A stretch of 64,000 nt of DNA, from NCBI RefSeq assembly GCF_900099655.1, contig NZ_FNDC01000007.1:114813-178812 (forward strand). The letters run 5' to 3'. The stretch is from Planococcus glaciei (GTDB lineage Bacteria; Bacillota; Bacilli; Bacillales_A; Planococcaceae). The notes below the pieces were generated by a model, which made no database searches, was not told where the DNA came from, and saw only the letters and a list, made by a program, of their open reading frames with translations. Numbering within the stretch: the first letter of the stretch is position 1; each line of letters starts with the position of its first letter. Positions 16,095 through 23,947 of this stretch are shown in pieces. The position numbers and the translations under genes were made by a program.

Positions 16095-16433
16095 TTATAA
16101 ATGTAGCGGGCTGAAATTCGGTTTTGTTTTTTCAGTGGTTGACATCCATTCTCCTAATTGGTCGAAATAGCCTTGTACTTCTTCTTTGCTCTTAGTTTGT
16201 GAAGCATCCCATATTTCCGAGATGAAGTATTCCAAGTCATTTGGATAAGAAATGGATTCCCCAGTAAATGCTTTTTCTAAAGTTGGATGACCGAACCTGT
16301 CGCAAGGTGCGTCTGTCGCTTTGTTAAATGTTAGCAACCAGCCTTCTTCTGTTTTTGTTAATTTATAAGTGTCATTATGTCCCCACCGTTGACTATACAC
16401 ACTTAATCTAAATTTTTCGCCAATATTCTGCAT
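16095..16433 (-). CDS. 112-residue unknown island protein
   Basis: A soluble protein with an N-terminal antiparallel-strand pattern (RLSVYSQRWGHNDTYKL, then EEGWLLTFN) and an acidic helical C-terminal half (DLEYFISEIWDAS). No catalytic motif or membrane segment is seen. It has an excellent AAGGAGGAG ribosome site and a good terminator, so it is probably expressed on its own. I do not recognise the family. Confidence 0.72.
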   Translation of the reverse strand: MQNIGEKFRLSVYSQRWGHNDTYKLTKTEEGWLLTFNKATDAPCDRFGHPTLEKAFTGESISYPNDLEYFISEIWDASQTKSKEEVQGYFDQLGEWMSTTEKTKPNFSPLHL

Positions 16434-16984
16434 CTAATCTCCTCCTTAATTGTCAATAATTTCAGTTTAACATCAATCATTAAGATTTGACGAATAATAC
16501 AGTTATATACTGGCAGATTTTGTCCAAGAATCTCAATCAGGTATCTCCAGCGTTAGCAGAGTATCAACTGGTCCTCTTGCTTCTACTATATTTTTTCTAC
16601 TGGCGGGGCGGGGCTTTAGCAATATTAATTGAATATTAATATTCAGCGAACAAATGTTCCTACATGCTAATGTGCTAGTCTGATTTCTGTAAGAAACTGT
16701 TTATACACTCCAGTCGTGAAATATCATGCAAATCTACTCCAGAAACGTTGCAGAATCAACGATGTATGAAAAATGTATACATGACACTTCCACACATGTT
16801 CAGAAACGTTGTAGGACCAATGATGCTGAAAACATTTAGTTTACATAAGTAAAGTTATCGGAGGTTGAAACCTAATATCATATACACTTCATGTATACCA
16901 TAAGGTGTCAAGAAATTTATGTAACTGCCTTCTCCTTACATCTTTTTGCCTTCCAATATACTGATAATAGGAGGCGAAATAATA
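16434..16984. other. 550-bp non-coding stretch of the island
   Basis: It holds no credible gene except the ribosome site of the nuclease gene at its end. It contains several palindromes (GAATATTAATATTC at 16631-16644, GAAC-AAAT-GTTC nearby, ATGTATACAT at 16773-16782) and a duplicated 25-base motif. This A+T-rich mixture is the type of sequence seen at plasmid or satellite origins, but no direct proof is present. Confidence 0.55.
16740..16825 (+). repeat. Two copies of a 25-base motif
   Basis: CAGAAACGTTGCAGAATCAA... (16740-16764) and CAGAAACGTTGTAGGACCAA... (16801-16825), both ending in GATG, are 61 bases apart with a few differences. The palindrome ATGTATACAT lies between them. They could be iterons or binding sites of an island regulator. 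Confidence 0.65.
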
Positions 16985-17533
16985 ATGAATAAAAAAGACC
17001 ACGCACAATACGGACGATGGCACGAGATGATGGGTCGCTGTCATAATCCGAATCATAAATTATATAAATACTATGGTGCCAAAGGTGTCACAGTACATGA
17101 GCGGTGGCATGAATTTTGGAACTTTGTCGAAGACATTGATAACCGTCTGCCAAACGGTCATCTCCTTTATCAGTCACGCCTTGAATGGCAACTTGATAAG
17201 GATATTAAAGGCGGTAACATTTATTCGCTGGAGAACTGTACAGTAGTTACCGCAGACAGAAATCGAAAAGAAGCGTATAAAAAGCAACAGAGAAAAATTA
17301 TTGTCTATGACGATACTCAAGAAATCGAATTTGAATCCGTATCTGAAGCAAGCAGGAAACTTAATATCGGCAGGAATGGTATCCAGTTTTGCCTGAAAAA
17401 CGGTTGGCAGAATAAAGTAACAGGCTTTCGTTTCAAATATAAAAATGATGAAAGTTCTGTAGAAATGCACTCAAATTCTGTATATTTAACACAACAGAAT
17501 AACGAAAGTGTTCATATATCAACGTTTCCCTGA
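16985..17533 (+). CDS. HNH-like homing endonuclease with NUMOD1-type domain
   Basis: A 182-residue protein. Residues 8-90 resemble the HNH/AP2-like nucleases of phages: RWHEMMGRCHNP, YKYYGAKGVTVHERWHEFW, then a modified finger region ending GGNIYSLENCTVVTA in place of the usual NY-x-P-ENCRW. Residues 104-152 (IIVYDDTQEIEFESVSEASRKLNI... GFRFKY) match a NUMOD1-type DNA-binding module. Together these fit a free-standing homing endonuclease. The ATG at 16985 lies ten bases after AGGAGG; the longer in-frame start at 16946 has no site. It is the last gene before attR. It may be selfish DNA carried by the island rather than part of its core. Confidence 0.8.
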   Translation: MNKKDHAQYGRWHEMMGRCHNPNHKLYKYYGAKGVTVHERWHEFWNFVEDIDNRLPNGHLLYQSRLEWQLDKDIKGGNIYSLENCTVVTADRNRKEAYKKQQRKIIVYDDTQEIEFESVSEASRKLNIGRNGIQFCLKNGWQNKVTGFRFKYKNDESSVEMHSNSVYLTQQNNESVHISTFP

Positions 17534-17560
17534 TTCTTGCCTGCAGGAATTTAAGTCACT

Positions 17561-17649
17561 CCTTGACAGGGTAGAGGTCGCTGGTTCGAGCCCAGTAGGA
17601 ATCATTGGGTGCCAAACCCACAGCAAGCTTTAGGAACAAAGTTTGCTTA
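17561..17649 (+). repeat. attR (direct repeat, 89 bp)
   Basis: Identical to 11552-11640. This copy starts at the tRNA-Val anticodon stem and lacks the 5' 29 bases of the tRNA, so it is a tRNA fragment, not a gene. The host-side terminator of the original tRNA follows immediately. Confidence 0.95.
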
Positions 17650-17650
17650 G

Positions 17651-17689
17651 AAAAAACCGTTGCCTTCTGGCAGCGGTTTTTTATTTTTT
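17651..17689 (+). terminator. Original tRNA-Val terminator, now displaced
   Basis: CCGTTGCC (17657-17664), loop TTCT, GGCAGCGG (17669-17676) with one G-T pair, then a T-rich tail. In the island-free chromosome it would end the tRNA-Val transcript. Confidence 0.8.
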
Positions 17690-17697
17690 CAACTATA

Positions 17698-17733
17698 AGG
17701 GGGCCTGGAGCTAAAAGCTTCAGGCCCCCTTTT
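17698..17733. terminator. Terminator of the TRAP transporter operon
   Basis: AAGGGGGCCTG+AGCT pairs with AGCT+CAGGCCCCCTT in a strong stem right after the permease stop. The longest T-run is on the plus strand, so it also blocks transcription from the tRNA side. Confidence 0.8.
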
Positions 17734-17735
17734 TT

Positions 17736-19769
17736 TTATGCTTCAGATGCTTTAGACGCCTTTTTATCACGCGCCGTCCACTGAATAGCCCAAAGAACAA
17801 TAAATACTACCACTCCCACGTAGGAAAAGATGCCTTCCGGATACACCAGGGCGAGTCCGGTAACCAGTGCCAGGATGCGTTCAATCCAGGTAAGTTTTCG
17901 GTACCAAAACCCGATCAGCCCCGCACCGAGCGCAATCATGCCGGCAAAAGCAGTTGCCACAACCCAGATCAGTTCAAGCCAGGTCGTATCAATCATTAAG
18001 AGCGATGGAGACAGGACAAACATATAAGGAATGATAAACGCAGCAGCAGCCAGTTTAGAAGCTATGATGCCTGTCCGGATCGGTTCCCCTCCGGAAATGC
18101 CCGATGCTGCAAATGCGGCCAGCGCGACTGGTGGTGTAATATCGGCAATGATCCCAAAATAAAACACGAATAAGTGGGCAGAAATCGCGATGACCATCGG
18201 CACAGCAGCACCAGCCGGTTCATCCAGCATCAACAGCGTAATGATGGCCGGCGCTGCAATTGTAGAAGTGATGACGTAATTGGCGGTTGTCGGTGAACCC
18301 ATGCCCAGGACAATGGCAGCGAGCATCGTGAAGAACAAAGTCAGCAAAATGCTGCCTCCCGATGCCGAAATCAAGCCGTTTGCCAGGCTTAGCCCCAGAC
18401 CCGTTTTTACGACAACCCCTACAATAATGCCGGCTGCCGCGGTAGCCGCTCCGACCGCCAAAGCCGTCCGGGCACCGTCCACTAATGCATGAATCATGTC
18501 TTTTAAACTTAACCGCGTTTCTTTATTGATGGCACTGACCAGGATGGTAGCCAGAATGCCATACAAAGCCGCATGCATGGTCGGAACCCCTACCATCAAG
18601 AAGACGATAATAATTACAATTGGAAGCAGGAGATGTATTTTCTTCAATACCTCTCTGCGGTCCGGCAATTCGTCTTTTGTAAGACCTCTAAGGCCCACCC
18701 TTTTCGCTTCAAAATGCGTCATGATCCAGACACCTGAAAAATAGAGCAGCGCCGGAATCGCGGCAGCTTTCGCAATATCCCAATAGCTGATGCCGCCGAT
18801 GAACTCGACCATCAAGAAAGCGGCTGCCCCCATAATCGGCGGCATTATCTGGCCGCCTGTGGAAGAAGTCGCTTCCACCGCACCTGCAAATTCTTTATTG
18901 TAGCCCAGTTTCTTCATCATCGGAATGGTGTAAGCCCCGGACGTTACAACGTTTGCGACGGAACTGCCGGATATGGTTCCCTGCAGCGCACTGGAGAAAA
19001 TGGCGACTTTTGCAGGACCGCCTATTAAATGCCCAGCCAGCGAAACCGACAAATCATTAAAGTATTCCCCAACGCCTGTCTTTACCAAAAAAGCGCCGAA
19101 CAATAAATAGACAAAGATAAACGTTGCGGAAACGGCAAGCGGCGTCCCCAAGATTCCGTCAGTTGTGTAAAACATCAGCTGGACCGTCGAATCCAGATCC
19201 TGTCCGCGGTGTTTCAAAAACCCGGGGAAATAAGGCCCCCAAAAAGCATAGGCTAAAAACAGCGAAGAAATGATGGTAATCGGAAGCCCGACAGCCCGCC
19301 TGGTAGCTTCAAGCGTCAGCACGATGGCAAGTATCCCGACAACCAAATCCATCTCCGTGACCCGGCCGACTCGGAACACCAAATCATCGTACATAATCGG
19401 CCAGTATGCCCCTACGGCCACCGCCAGCAAAGCGAGCAAATAATCGTAAAAAGGAACTTTGCGGCGATCGCCTTTCCGCTTCACAGCTGGAAACAACAGA
19501 AAAATTAGCGACAAGGCAAAGCCCAAGTGAATCGACCGCTGCAAATAAGCAGTCAATTGCCCATCGATGGCGGTATACAACTGGAAAAGCGAAAATGCCA
19601 ACAAGCCGAAAAAGACGAGATGTTTGGCAATGCCGCTTAAATCGCGCGTGTTTGATTCGGGATCATATTTCTGCAGTATTTCTTTTTGCTTTTCCTCAGA
19701 GATGTAGCCTTCCTCTTCGGGAGGCAACTTCATTTTTTCTTTCTCTTTTGGAGGCAGCTCATTGCTCAT
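17736..19769 (-). CDS. TRAP transporter fused permease (DctQ-DctM type)
   Basis: A 677-residue polytopic membrane protein. It has a short hydrophilic N-terminus, four hydrophobic segments equal to the small DctQ subunit (about 45-200) and then the 12-segment DctM-like part (about 200-640) with conserved glycine-rich re-entrant motifs such as GTISGSSVANVVTSGAYTIP and ATSSTGGQIMPPIMGAAAF. Such 4TM/12TM fusions work with TAXI-type receptors to take up dicarboxylates or amino-acid-like substrates driven by ion gradients. It overlaps the DUF1850 gene by 11 bp and is the last gene of a three-gene operon with the TAXI receptor. The substrate is not readable. Confidence 0.93.
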   Translation of the reverse strand: MSNELPPKEKEKMKLPPEEEGYISEEKQKEILQKYDPESNTRDLSGIAKHLVFFGLLAFSLFQLYTAIDGQLTAYLQRSIHLGFALSLIFLLFPAVKRKGDRRKVPFYDYLLALLAVAVGAYWPIMYDDLVFRVGRVTEMDLVVGILAIVLTLEATRRAVGLPITIISSLFLAYAFWGPYFPGFLKHRGQDLDSTVQLMFYTTDGILGTPLAVSATFIFVYLLFGAFLVKTGVGEYFNDLSVSLAGHLIGGPAKVAIFSSALQGTISGSSVANVVTSGAYTIPMMKKLGYNKEFAGAVEATSSTGGQIMPPIMGAAAFLMVEFIGGISYWDIAKAAAIPALLYFSGVWIMTHFEAKRVGLRGLTKDELPDRREVLKKIHLLLPIVIIIVFLMVGVPTMHAALYGILATILVSAINKETRLSLKDMIHALVDGARTALAVGAATAAAGIIVGVVVKTGLGLSLANGLISASGGSILLTLFFTMLAAIVLGMGSPTTANYVITSTIAAPAIITLLMLDEPAGAAVPMVIAISAHLFVFYFGIIADITPPVALAAFAASGISGGEPIRTGIIASKLAAAAFIIPYMFVLSPSLLMIDTTWLELIWVVATAFAGMIALGAGLIGFWYRKLTWIERILALVTGLALVYPEGIFSYVGVVVFIVLWAIQWTARDKKASKASEA

Positions 19770-20280
19770 CGATGTTCACTCCTCTTAATTGTTGGATAAG
19801 AGATAGACGCTGAACTTTAAAGGTGTAGGATTCGCCGCGGGTTAGCGTCTTTTTTAAATCGTATTTCCTGCCATTGTTCTTAAAAGACAAGCCTGCATCA
19901 ATATCGCCAATGAAGATTCTGAAGTCGGGCAGTTCCCTTTTCATGCCGGTGATAAAATATTTCCCGTCTTTTTCGACAAAAGTTTCCCCTTCTCCTGCAT
20001 TGGAGGGCATGCCAATATTGAAATCTTCATATTCCAATTCAACCATTCTCAAGTTATTGTCCGGAAGCACTTTGTAGCTCTCAATTACTTCGGATAAATG
20101 GATGGAATGGGTATATTCAATTTGAAAGTCCCGGGCATTGACTGGCAGGTGAGCCGCAATATTCCCGGTTTTATTGTCAATGAAAACATAATGTTTGTTT
20201 AAAGGCATCCATGCAGCTATGAAAAGCAAGATGGCAGTGACTAGGATAAGAAAGCTTAGCTGCAGCGGTTTTGACTCCAT
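19759..20280 (-). CDS. DUF1850 protein of the TAXI-TRAP operon
   Basis: A 173-residue protein with one N-terminal membrane segment (about 8-25) and an extracytoplasmic domain with the DUF1850 pattern: FQIEYTHSIHLSEVIESY near residues 53-70 and a following ELEYEDFNIGMPSNAGEG segment. DUF1850 genes are regularly found between TAXI receptors and fused TRAP permeases, as here; their role is unknown. The start ATG at 20280 has a GGGGAGT site. It is separated from the receptor gene by a large stem-loop and overlaps the permease gene by 11 bp. Confidence 0.85.
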   Translation of the reverse strand: MESKPLQLSFLILVTAILLFIAAWMPLNKHYVFIDNKTGNIAAHLPVNARDFQIEYTHSIHLSEVIESYKVLPDNNLRMVELEYEDFNIGMPSNAGEGETFVEKDGKYFITGMKRELPDFRIFIGDIDAGLSFKNNGRKYDLKKTLTRGESYTFKVQRLSLIQQLRGVNIDEQ

Positions 20281-20298
20281 TAGACAAACTCCCCTTAC

Positions 20299-20365
20299 GA
20301 ATAAATAAATAACGACGATAAAGCTGCTGCTTTATCGCCAATTATTCTTGTCGTTTTATTTATTC
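20299..20365. promoter_or_regulatory. Large nested stem-loop between receptor and DUF1850 genes
   Basis: The inner hairpin CGATAAAGC-TGCT-GCTTTATCG (20316-20337) is nested in an outer A+T-rich stem (about 20299-20316 with 20350-20365, two bases bulged). It overlaps the last codons of the receptor gene and lacks a T-run on the transcribed strand, so it looks like an mRNA-stabilising or processing structure. Confidence 0.65.
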
Positions 20366-21339
20366 ACTTCGTCAAAATACTTCTGTGCGCCCGGATGGAC
20401 GTCGATGCCAATGCCATCCAAAGCCGTTTCCGCTTTGATCAGTTTCGCTTTGGCATGCTGAATCTGATCGGTGTTTTCATAAATCGCTTTCGTAATATCG
20501 TAAACCAGATCTTCCGAAAGGTCATTTTGAACCACCAGCATCGCCAGCACGGAAACAGTCGGTACATCTTCCGTCAACCCGTAGGTCCCTGAAGCAATTG
20601 TATCTTTTGCATAGTAAGGATATTTTTCAATTAGTTCGGCCGCTTTGTCGTCCGCCACCGGAACAATGGAAACATCCGCTGTAGCACTTAAACTTTCCAC
20701 CGCACCGGTCGGGGTTCCTGCAGTAATAAACGCTGCATCAATCTGTCCCCCCTGCAAACTTTCCTGGGATTCGGCAAAATCCAGGTTCTGCTCTTCAATG
20801 TCTTCCATGGTCATTCCGTGAATTTCCAGCAACTGTTCCGCATTGATGTAAGTTCCAGAAGCCGGAGCTCCCACAGAAACTTTTTTCCCTTTCAAATCTT
20901 CAAACGAAGCAATGCCTGAATTGGCGGTCGTCACTAACTGAATCGTTTCGGGATAAAGGGCACCGATGGCCGAAACCGTATCAATGACTTCGCCTTCAAA
21001 CATATTCGAGCCTTCCGCTGCATAAAAAGCGGTATCAGTCTGAACAAAAGCAATTTGTGCGTCACCATCTGCAAGAGCGGTCATATTGGCAGCTGAAGCC
21101 TGGGATACCTCCGCAGTCGTATCAATGCCGGTTTCATTTTCAATGATTGTTGCCATTGCACCGCCCAGCGGATAGTATGTGCCTGTAGTTCCACCAGTTA
21201 GAACGCTCAGGAATTCCGGATCTTTCGCTTCGCCGCCTTCTCCGCTGTCAGTAGCTGTGTCTCCTCCGCAGCCTGCCAGAAAAACGGATCCTGCCAAAGC
21301 AATTGCTGTGAACAACCCAAATTTACGCTTAGCCATCAT
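20356..21339 (-). CDS. TAXI-family TRAP transporter solute receptor (lipoprotein)
   Basis: A 327-residue extracytoplasmic solute-binding protein. Its signal peptide ends in the lipobox VFLAGC. The family signature LTGGTTGTYYPLGGAMA lies at about residues 47-63 and a second conserved stretch (KKVSVGAPASGTY) in the middle. It captures the substrate and hands it to the fused permease. The start is one of two adjacent ATG codons after a GGGG site; the first is used here. First gene of the operon; the stem-loop after it would let more receptor than permease be made. Confidence 0.93.
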   Translation of the reverse strand: MMAKRKFGLFTAIALAGSVFLAGCGGDTATDSGEGGEAKDPEFLSVLTGGTTGTYYPLGGAMATIIENETGIDTTAEVSQASAANMTALADGDAQIAFVQTDTAFYAAEGSNMFEGEVIDTVSAIGALYPETIQLVTTANSGIASFEDLKGKKVSVGAPASGTYINAEQLLEIHGMTMEDIEEQNLDFAESQESLQGGQIDAAFITAGTPTGAVESLSATADVSIVPVADDKAAELIEKYPYYAKDTIASGTYGLTEDVPTVSVLAMLVVQNDLSEDLVYDITKAIYENTDQIQHAKAKLIKAETALDGIGIDVHPGAQKYFDEVNK

Positions 21340-21448
21340 AAAATTCCCCCTTCTGAATTTTCTTAATATTTCGATTTCATCATAACATGTCTTTCGACTT
21401 GTTTGCCAACTGAATTTTCCAAAAATTATAAGGAGAAGGAACTTATTT

Positions 21449-22075
21449 TCAGGTTTCTGCGCCTTCTACATGAGTTTCCGGAGCGGTATCTTCCGGGGAC
21501 ACATCTTCAAACGTCATGCCTCTTTCTTCGAGGTCTCTTGTCCGGTGCGCGATGCGTGCAGATGCACAAGCGGCAATGCTTGCGACCAAATCATCCAAGA
21601 ATGTGTGGACCGCTCCTCCGGCTTTCGTATCCAGCTTACGGATGATGCCCACTTTATTCTTGTCTAAATGGCCGAAAGTGGTCACTGCGATGCTGCCATA
21701 TGTCAGAACGGCTCCAAGGCCGATCATTTCGTCTACTCCAAATAGCCCTTCATCCGAATCGACGATCTGCTGAAGCGGACGCGACAATTTTCCTTGCTCC
21801 GCCAGTTCATCCAATTCGATGCCCACAAGCAACGCGTGCTGCATTTCACGTTTCCGGAGAACACTTTCAACCGATTCAATGCAATGATCGATTGTCAGCC
21901 CGTCATTATAAGGCAATTGCATTTCAAGGACGATTCTTGCGATTTCATCCAAGCTGATTCCTCTGCGTTCTAACGCTTCATGCGTTGCTTTTGTCACTTC
22001 TTCTGAATGTACACGGAATTTTCCTCCATCCATCCCAAACATCCCCTTCCATTTTTCTTTAGCTTTCCTGCCCAT
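21449..22075 (-). CDS. PgpA-like phosphatidylglycerophosphatase (YutG-like)
   Basis: A 208-residue protein of the PgpA/YutG family, which dephosphorylates phosphatidylglycerophosphate or related lipids. The family core is clear: GVDEMIGLGAVLTYGSIAVT at about 114-133, FGHLDKNKVGIIRKLD at 134-149 and HTFLDDLVASIAACASARIA at 156-175. The short acidic C-terminal tail is not conserved. The start at 22075 has an AGAGAGG site; an alternative ATG 13 codons on (AAGGGG nine bases upstream) cannot be excluded. It stands alone, divergent from yjcH. Confidence 0.85.
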   Translation of the reverse strand: MGRKAKEKWKGMFGMDGGKFRVHSEEVTKATHEALERRGISLDEIARIVLEMQLPYNDGLTIDHCIESVESVLRKREMQHALLVGIELDELAEQGKLSRPLQQIVDSDEGLFGVDEMIGLGAVLTYGSIAVTTFGHLDKNKVGIIRKLDTKAGGAVHTFLDDLVASIAACASARIAHRTRDLEERGMTFEDVSPEDTAPETHVEGAET

Positions 22076-22135
22076 TATACCTCTCTCTTTGAATATGTTA
22101 CAATTTTCGTACAGAAAGCAATAGGAGGGTTATTG

Positions 22136-22858
22136 ATGAATAAAGGCAGTGTCCAGGATTTAACCATTTACAGCAATGAATTGCAGGAAGAAATGCAGCT
22201 ACTGGTTTACCTTCCTTCTAATTTTTCACCATTATATAAATATACTTTGATCATTGCATCGGATGGCAAAGATTATTTCCAGCTGGGGCGGCTGCCGCGG
22301 ATAGCAGATGAACTTCTGGAAAATAACGAGATTGAAAGCATCATTTTCGTCGGTGTCCCTTATAAGGATGTAAAAGATCGCAGCAGCAAATATGAACCGA
22401 CCGGCGAAAAACACGGCGCTTATTTGCGGTTCTTGGCACATGAACTGGTGCCATATTTAGATGAACATTACCCGACTTATCAAGTTGGTATGGGGCGCGC
22501 CTTGATCGGCGACTCACTTGCGGCTACCGTTTCTCTAAGTGCAGCTTTAAAATATCCGAATATCTTTGGGCGCGTGATTTTACAGTCACCAAAAGTCAGC
22601 GATGAACTGATGAAAGCAGTGGATGGCTTCAATTCTGCCAACTCATTCACCGTATACCACGTAATCGGCAAAGGCGAAACTGAAGTGAAATTAACTTCCG
22701 GAGGCACGGCTGATTTCCTGGAACCCAATAGGGAATTAAATAATTTAATGAAAAATAAAGGGTTTTCCATCTTTTATGAAGAATTTGATGGAGACCACAC
22801 CTGGAAGCATTGGCAGCCAGACCTTAAACGCGCTTTGCTCCAAAATTTCGGTCTATAG
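22136..22858 (+). CDS. yjcH: YjcH-like alpha/beta-hydrolase (esterase)
   Basis: A 240-residue esterase of the EsD/Fes-like group. The nucleophile elbow is GDSLAA with Ser127; the catalytic His lies in GDHTWKHW near residue 223, and the oxyanion strand has LIIASDGKDYF at about 38-48. The ATG follows AGGAGGG. It starts a plus-strand set yjcH-yjcG-yjcF, the same three genes that lie together in B. subtilis. The natural substrate is not known; the Fes-like fold could act on siderophore or other esters. Confidence 0.87.
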   Translation: MNKGSVQDLTIYSNELQEEMQLLVYLPSNFSPLYKYTLIIASDGKDYFQLGRLPRIADELLENNEIESIIFVGVPYKDVKDRSSKYEPTGEKHGAYLRFLAHELVPYLDEHYPTYQVGMGRALIGDSLAATVSLSAALKYPNIFGRVILQSPKVSDELMKAVDGFNSANSFTVYHVIGKGETEVKLTSGGTADFLEPNRELNNLMKNKGFSIFYEEFDGDHTWKHWQPDLKRALLQNFGL

Positions 22859-22865
22859 TCAGGCG

Positions 22866-22895
22866 TTCGCAGCCTAGAAGTTTTTTTGGTATAAT
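22866..22895 (+). promoter_or_regulatory. Candidate promoter of yjcG-yjcF
   Basis: TTCGCA (22866-22871), 18-bp spacer and TATAAT (22890-22895). The -35 is weak but the -10 is perfect, 39 bases before the yjcG ATG. Confidence 0.5.
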
Positions 22896-22933
22896 AATTT
22901 TAGAATTTTCACTACTGACTAGGAGGGTTATTT

Positions 22934-23452
22934 ATGAAATTTGGAGTTGTTGCATTTCCAGCGAAAAAATTGCAGGACGTTGCAAATTCATACCGCAAAC
23001 GCTACGATCCGCATTACGAATTGATTACACCTCACATGACACTGAAAGATGCGTTTGAAGTGGATGAAAACGAAACGAAGAAACTTGTGCAGGGATTGGA
23101 AGAAATAGCTAAGCGCCACAAGCCGTTTAAACTTCATGCTACCCGCGTGAGTACATTTTCTCCTTTAACCAATACCTTGTATTTCAAAGTCGATCCGGAT
23201 CCAGGAATTTTGTCTTTGCACAAAGATTTGCATACCGATTTTTATGACAGCCAGACAAAATATTCTTATGTCCCCCATATCACCATTGCGCAAAAAATGT
23301 CTGATTCGGAACACGCAGATATTTTCGGCCAGTTAAAAATGGTCGGCATCGACCATGAAGAAATCATTGACCGCATCCATCTGCTGTATCAGCTTGAAGA
23401 TGGATCCTGGACGGTTCATGATACATTCCGCTTAACAGGAGATGACCAGTAA
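22934..23452 (+). CDS. yjcG: YjcG, 2H phosphoesterase (2'-5' RNA ligase-like)
   Basis: A 172-residue 2H-superfamily protein with both H-x-T motifs: PHMTL (H34, T36) and PHITI (H115, T117). B. subtilis YjcG has the same size and the same neighbours yjcF and yjcH. The physiological RNA or nucleotide substrate is unknown. The ATG has an AGGAGGG site. The gene overlaps the start of the acetyltransferase gene by 11 bp, so the two are translationally coupled. Confidence 0.92.
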   Translation: MKFGVVAFPAKKLQDVANSYRKRYDPHYELITPHMTLKDAFEVDENETKKLVQGLEEIAKRHKPFKLHATRVSTFSPLTNTLYFKVDPDPGILSLHKDLHTDFYDSQTKYSYVPHITIAQKMSDSEHADIFGQLKMVGIDHEEIIDRIHLLYQLEDGSWTVHDTFRLTGDDQ

Positions 23453-23885
23453 ATTGCAGAAAGTAACAATTGCAGAAACTCCACTCGAAAAAGAACAAGC
23501 TTTTGAAGTGAGAAGAAAAGTGTTCGTCGAAGAGCAAGGGGTTCCCTTGCACATTGAGATGGATGAATTTGATGAATCAGCTGTTCATTTTGTCGGCTAT
23601 GAGCTTGAACAGCCGATTGCGGCTGCACGCATCCGCGAAATTGAAATGGGCACAGGCAAAATCGAACGGGTATGTGTACTTCCTGAATACCGCGGCCTGC
23701 ATGCCGGGGTGCTCATGATGGAGGAAATGGAACAGTACGCCTTAAAAGCAGGCTTGTTCACATTAAAACTCAATGCCCAATCCTATGCCGTCCCATTTTA
23801 TGAAAAACTCGATTATGTCGTAACCACTCCTGAATTTATGGATGCCGGGATTCCACACCGCGGCATGGAGAAAAAAATTATGTAA
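23442..23885 (+). CDS. yjcF: YjcF-like GNAT acetyltransferase
   Basis: A 147-residue GNAT-fold N-acetyltransferase. The early strand-helix EQAFEVRRKVFVEEQGVPL and the acetyl-CoA-binding region IERVCVLPEYRGLHAGVLMM (about 73-92; a variant of the Q/RxxGxG/A loop with RGLHAG) are visible, followed by the typical FYEKLDYV motif. The acceptor is unknown. It overlaps yjcG and ends at a bidirectional terminator shared with fabI. Confidence 0.88.
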   Translation: MTSKLQKVTIAETPLEKEQAFEVRRKVFVEEQGVPLHIEMDEFDESAVHFVGYELEQPIAAARIREIEMGTGKIERVCVLPEYRGLHAGVLMMEEMEQYALKAGLFTLKLNAQSYAVPFYEKLDYVVTTPEFMDAGIPHRGMEKKIM

Positions 23886-23928
23886 AAAAGCAGGGCACCC
23901 TAAAAAGGTTGCCCTGCTTTTATTTTTC
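23884..23928. terminator. Bidirectional terminator between yjcF and fabI
   Basis: AAAGCAGGGCA...GCCCTGCTTT with an inner ACC/GGT, A- and T-runs on both sides. Confidence 0.88.
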
Positions 23929-23947
23929 TTCATTTTCAAAAAAATTT

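Larger units (their letters stand above)
11552..17649. mobile_element. 6-kb genomic island integrated in tRNA-Val
   Basis: The island is bounded by an 89-bp identical direct repeat (11552-11640 and 17561-17649) made of the 3' half of tRNA-Val plus 45 bases downstream. The first gene inside is a tyrosine integrase reading away from the tRNA. Cargo: HNH nuclease, a 282-residue unknown, 61-, 138- and 112-residue unknowns, and an HNH/NUMOD-like nuclease. The DNA looks visibly more A+T rich than the flanks and has long gene-poor stretches with palindromes. No capsid, terminase, relaxase or conjugation gene is recognised. The size and content fit a phage-satellite-like or integrated-plasmid-derived element; which of the two cannot be settled by reading. 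Confidence 0.92.

Noticed and set aside
16740..16825. Possible CRISPR array
   Set aside because: Only two imperfect repeats with one spacer, no cas genes, and palindromes of another type between them.
17561..17633. Possible second tRNA-Val
   Set aside because: Only the 3' 44 bases of the tRNA are present; the 5' acceptor strand and D-arm are missing. It is the attR copy.
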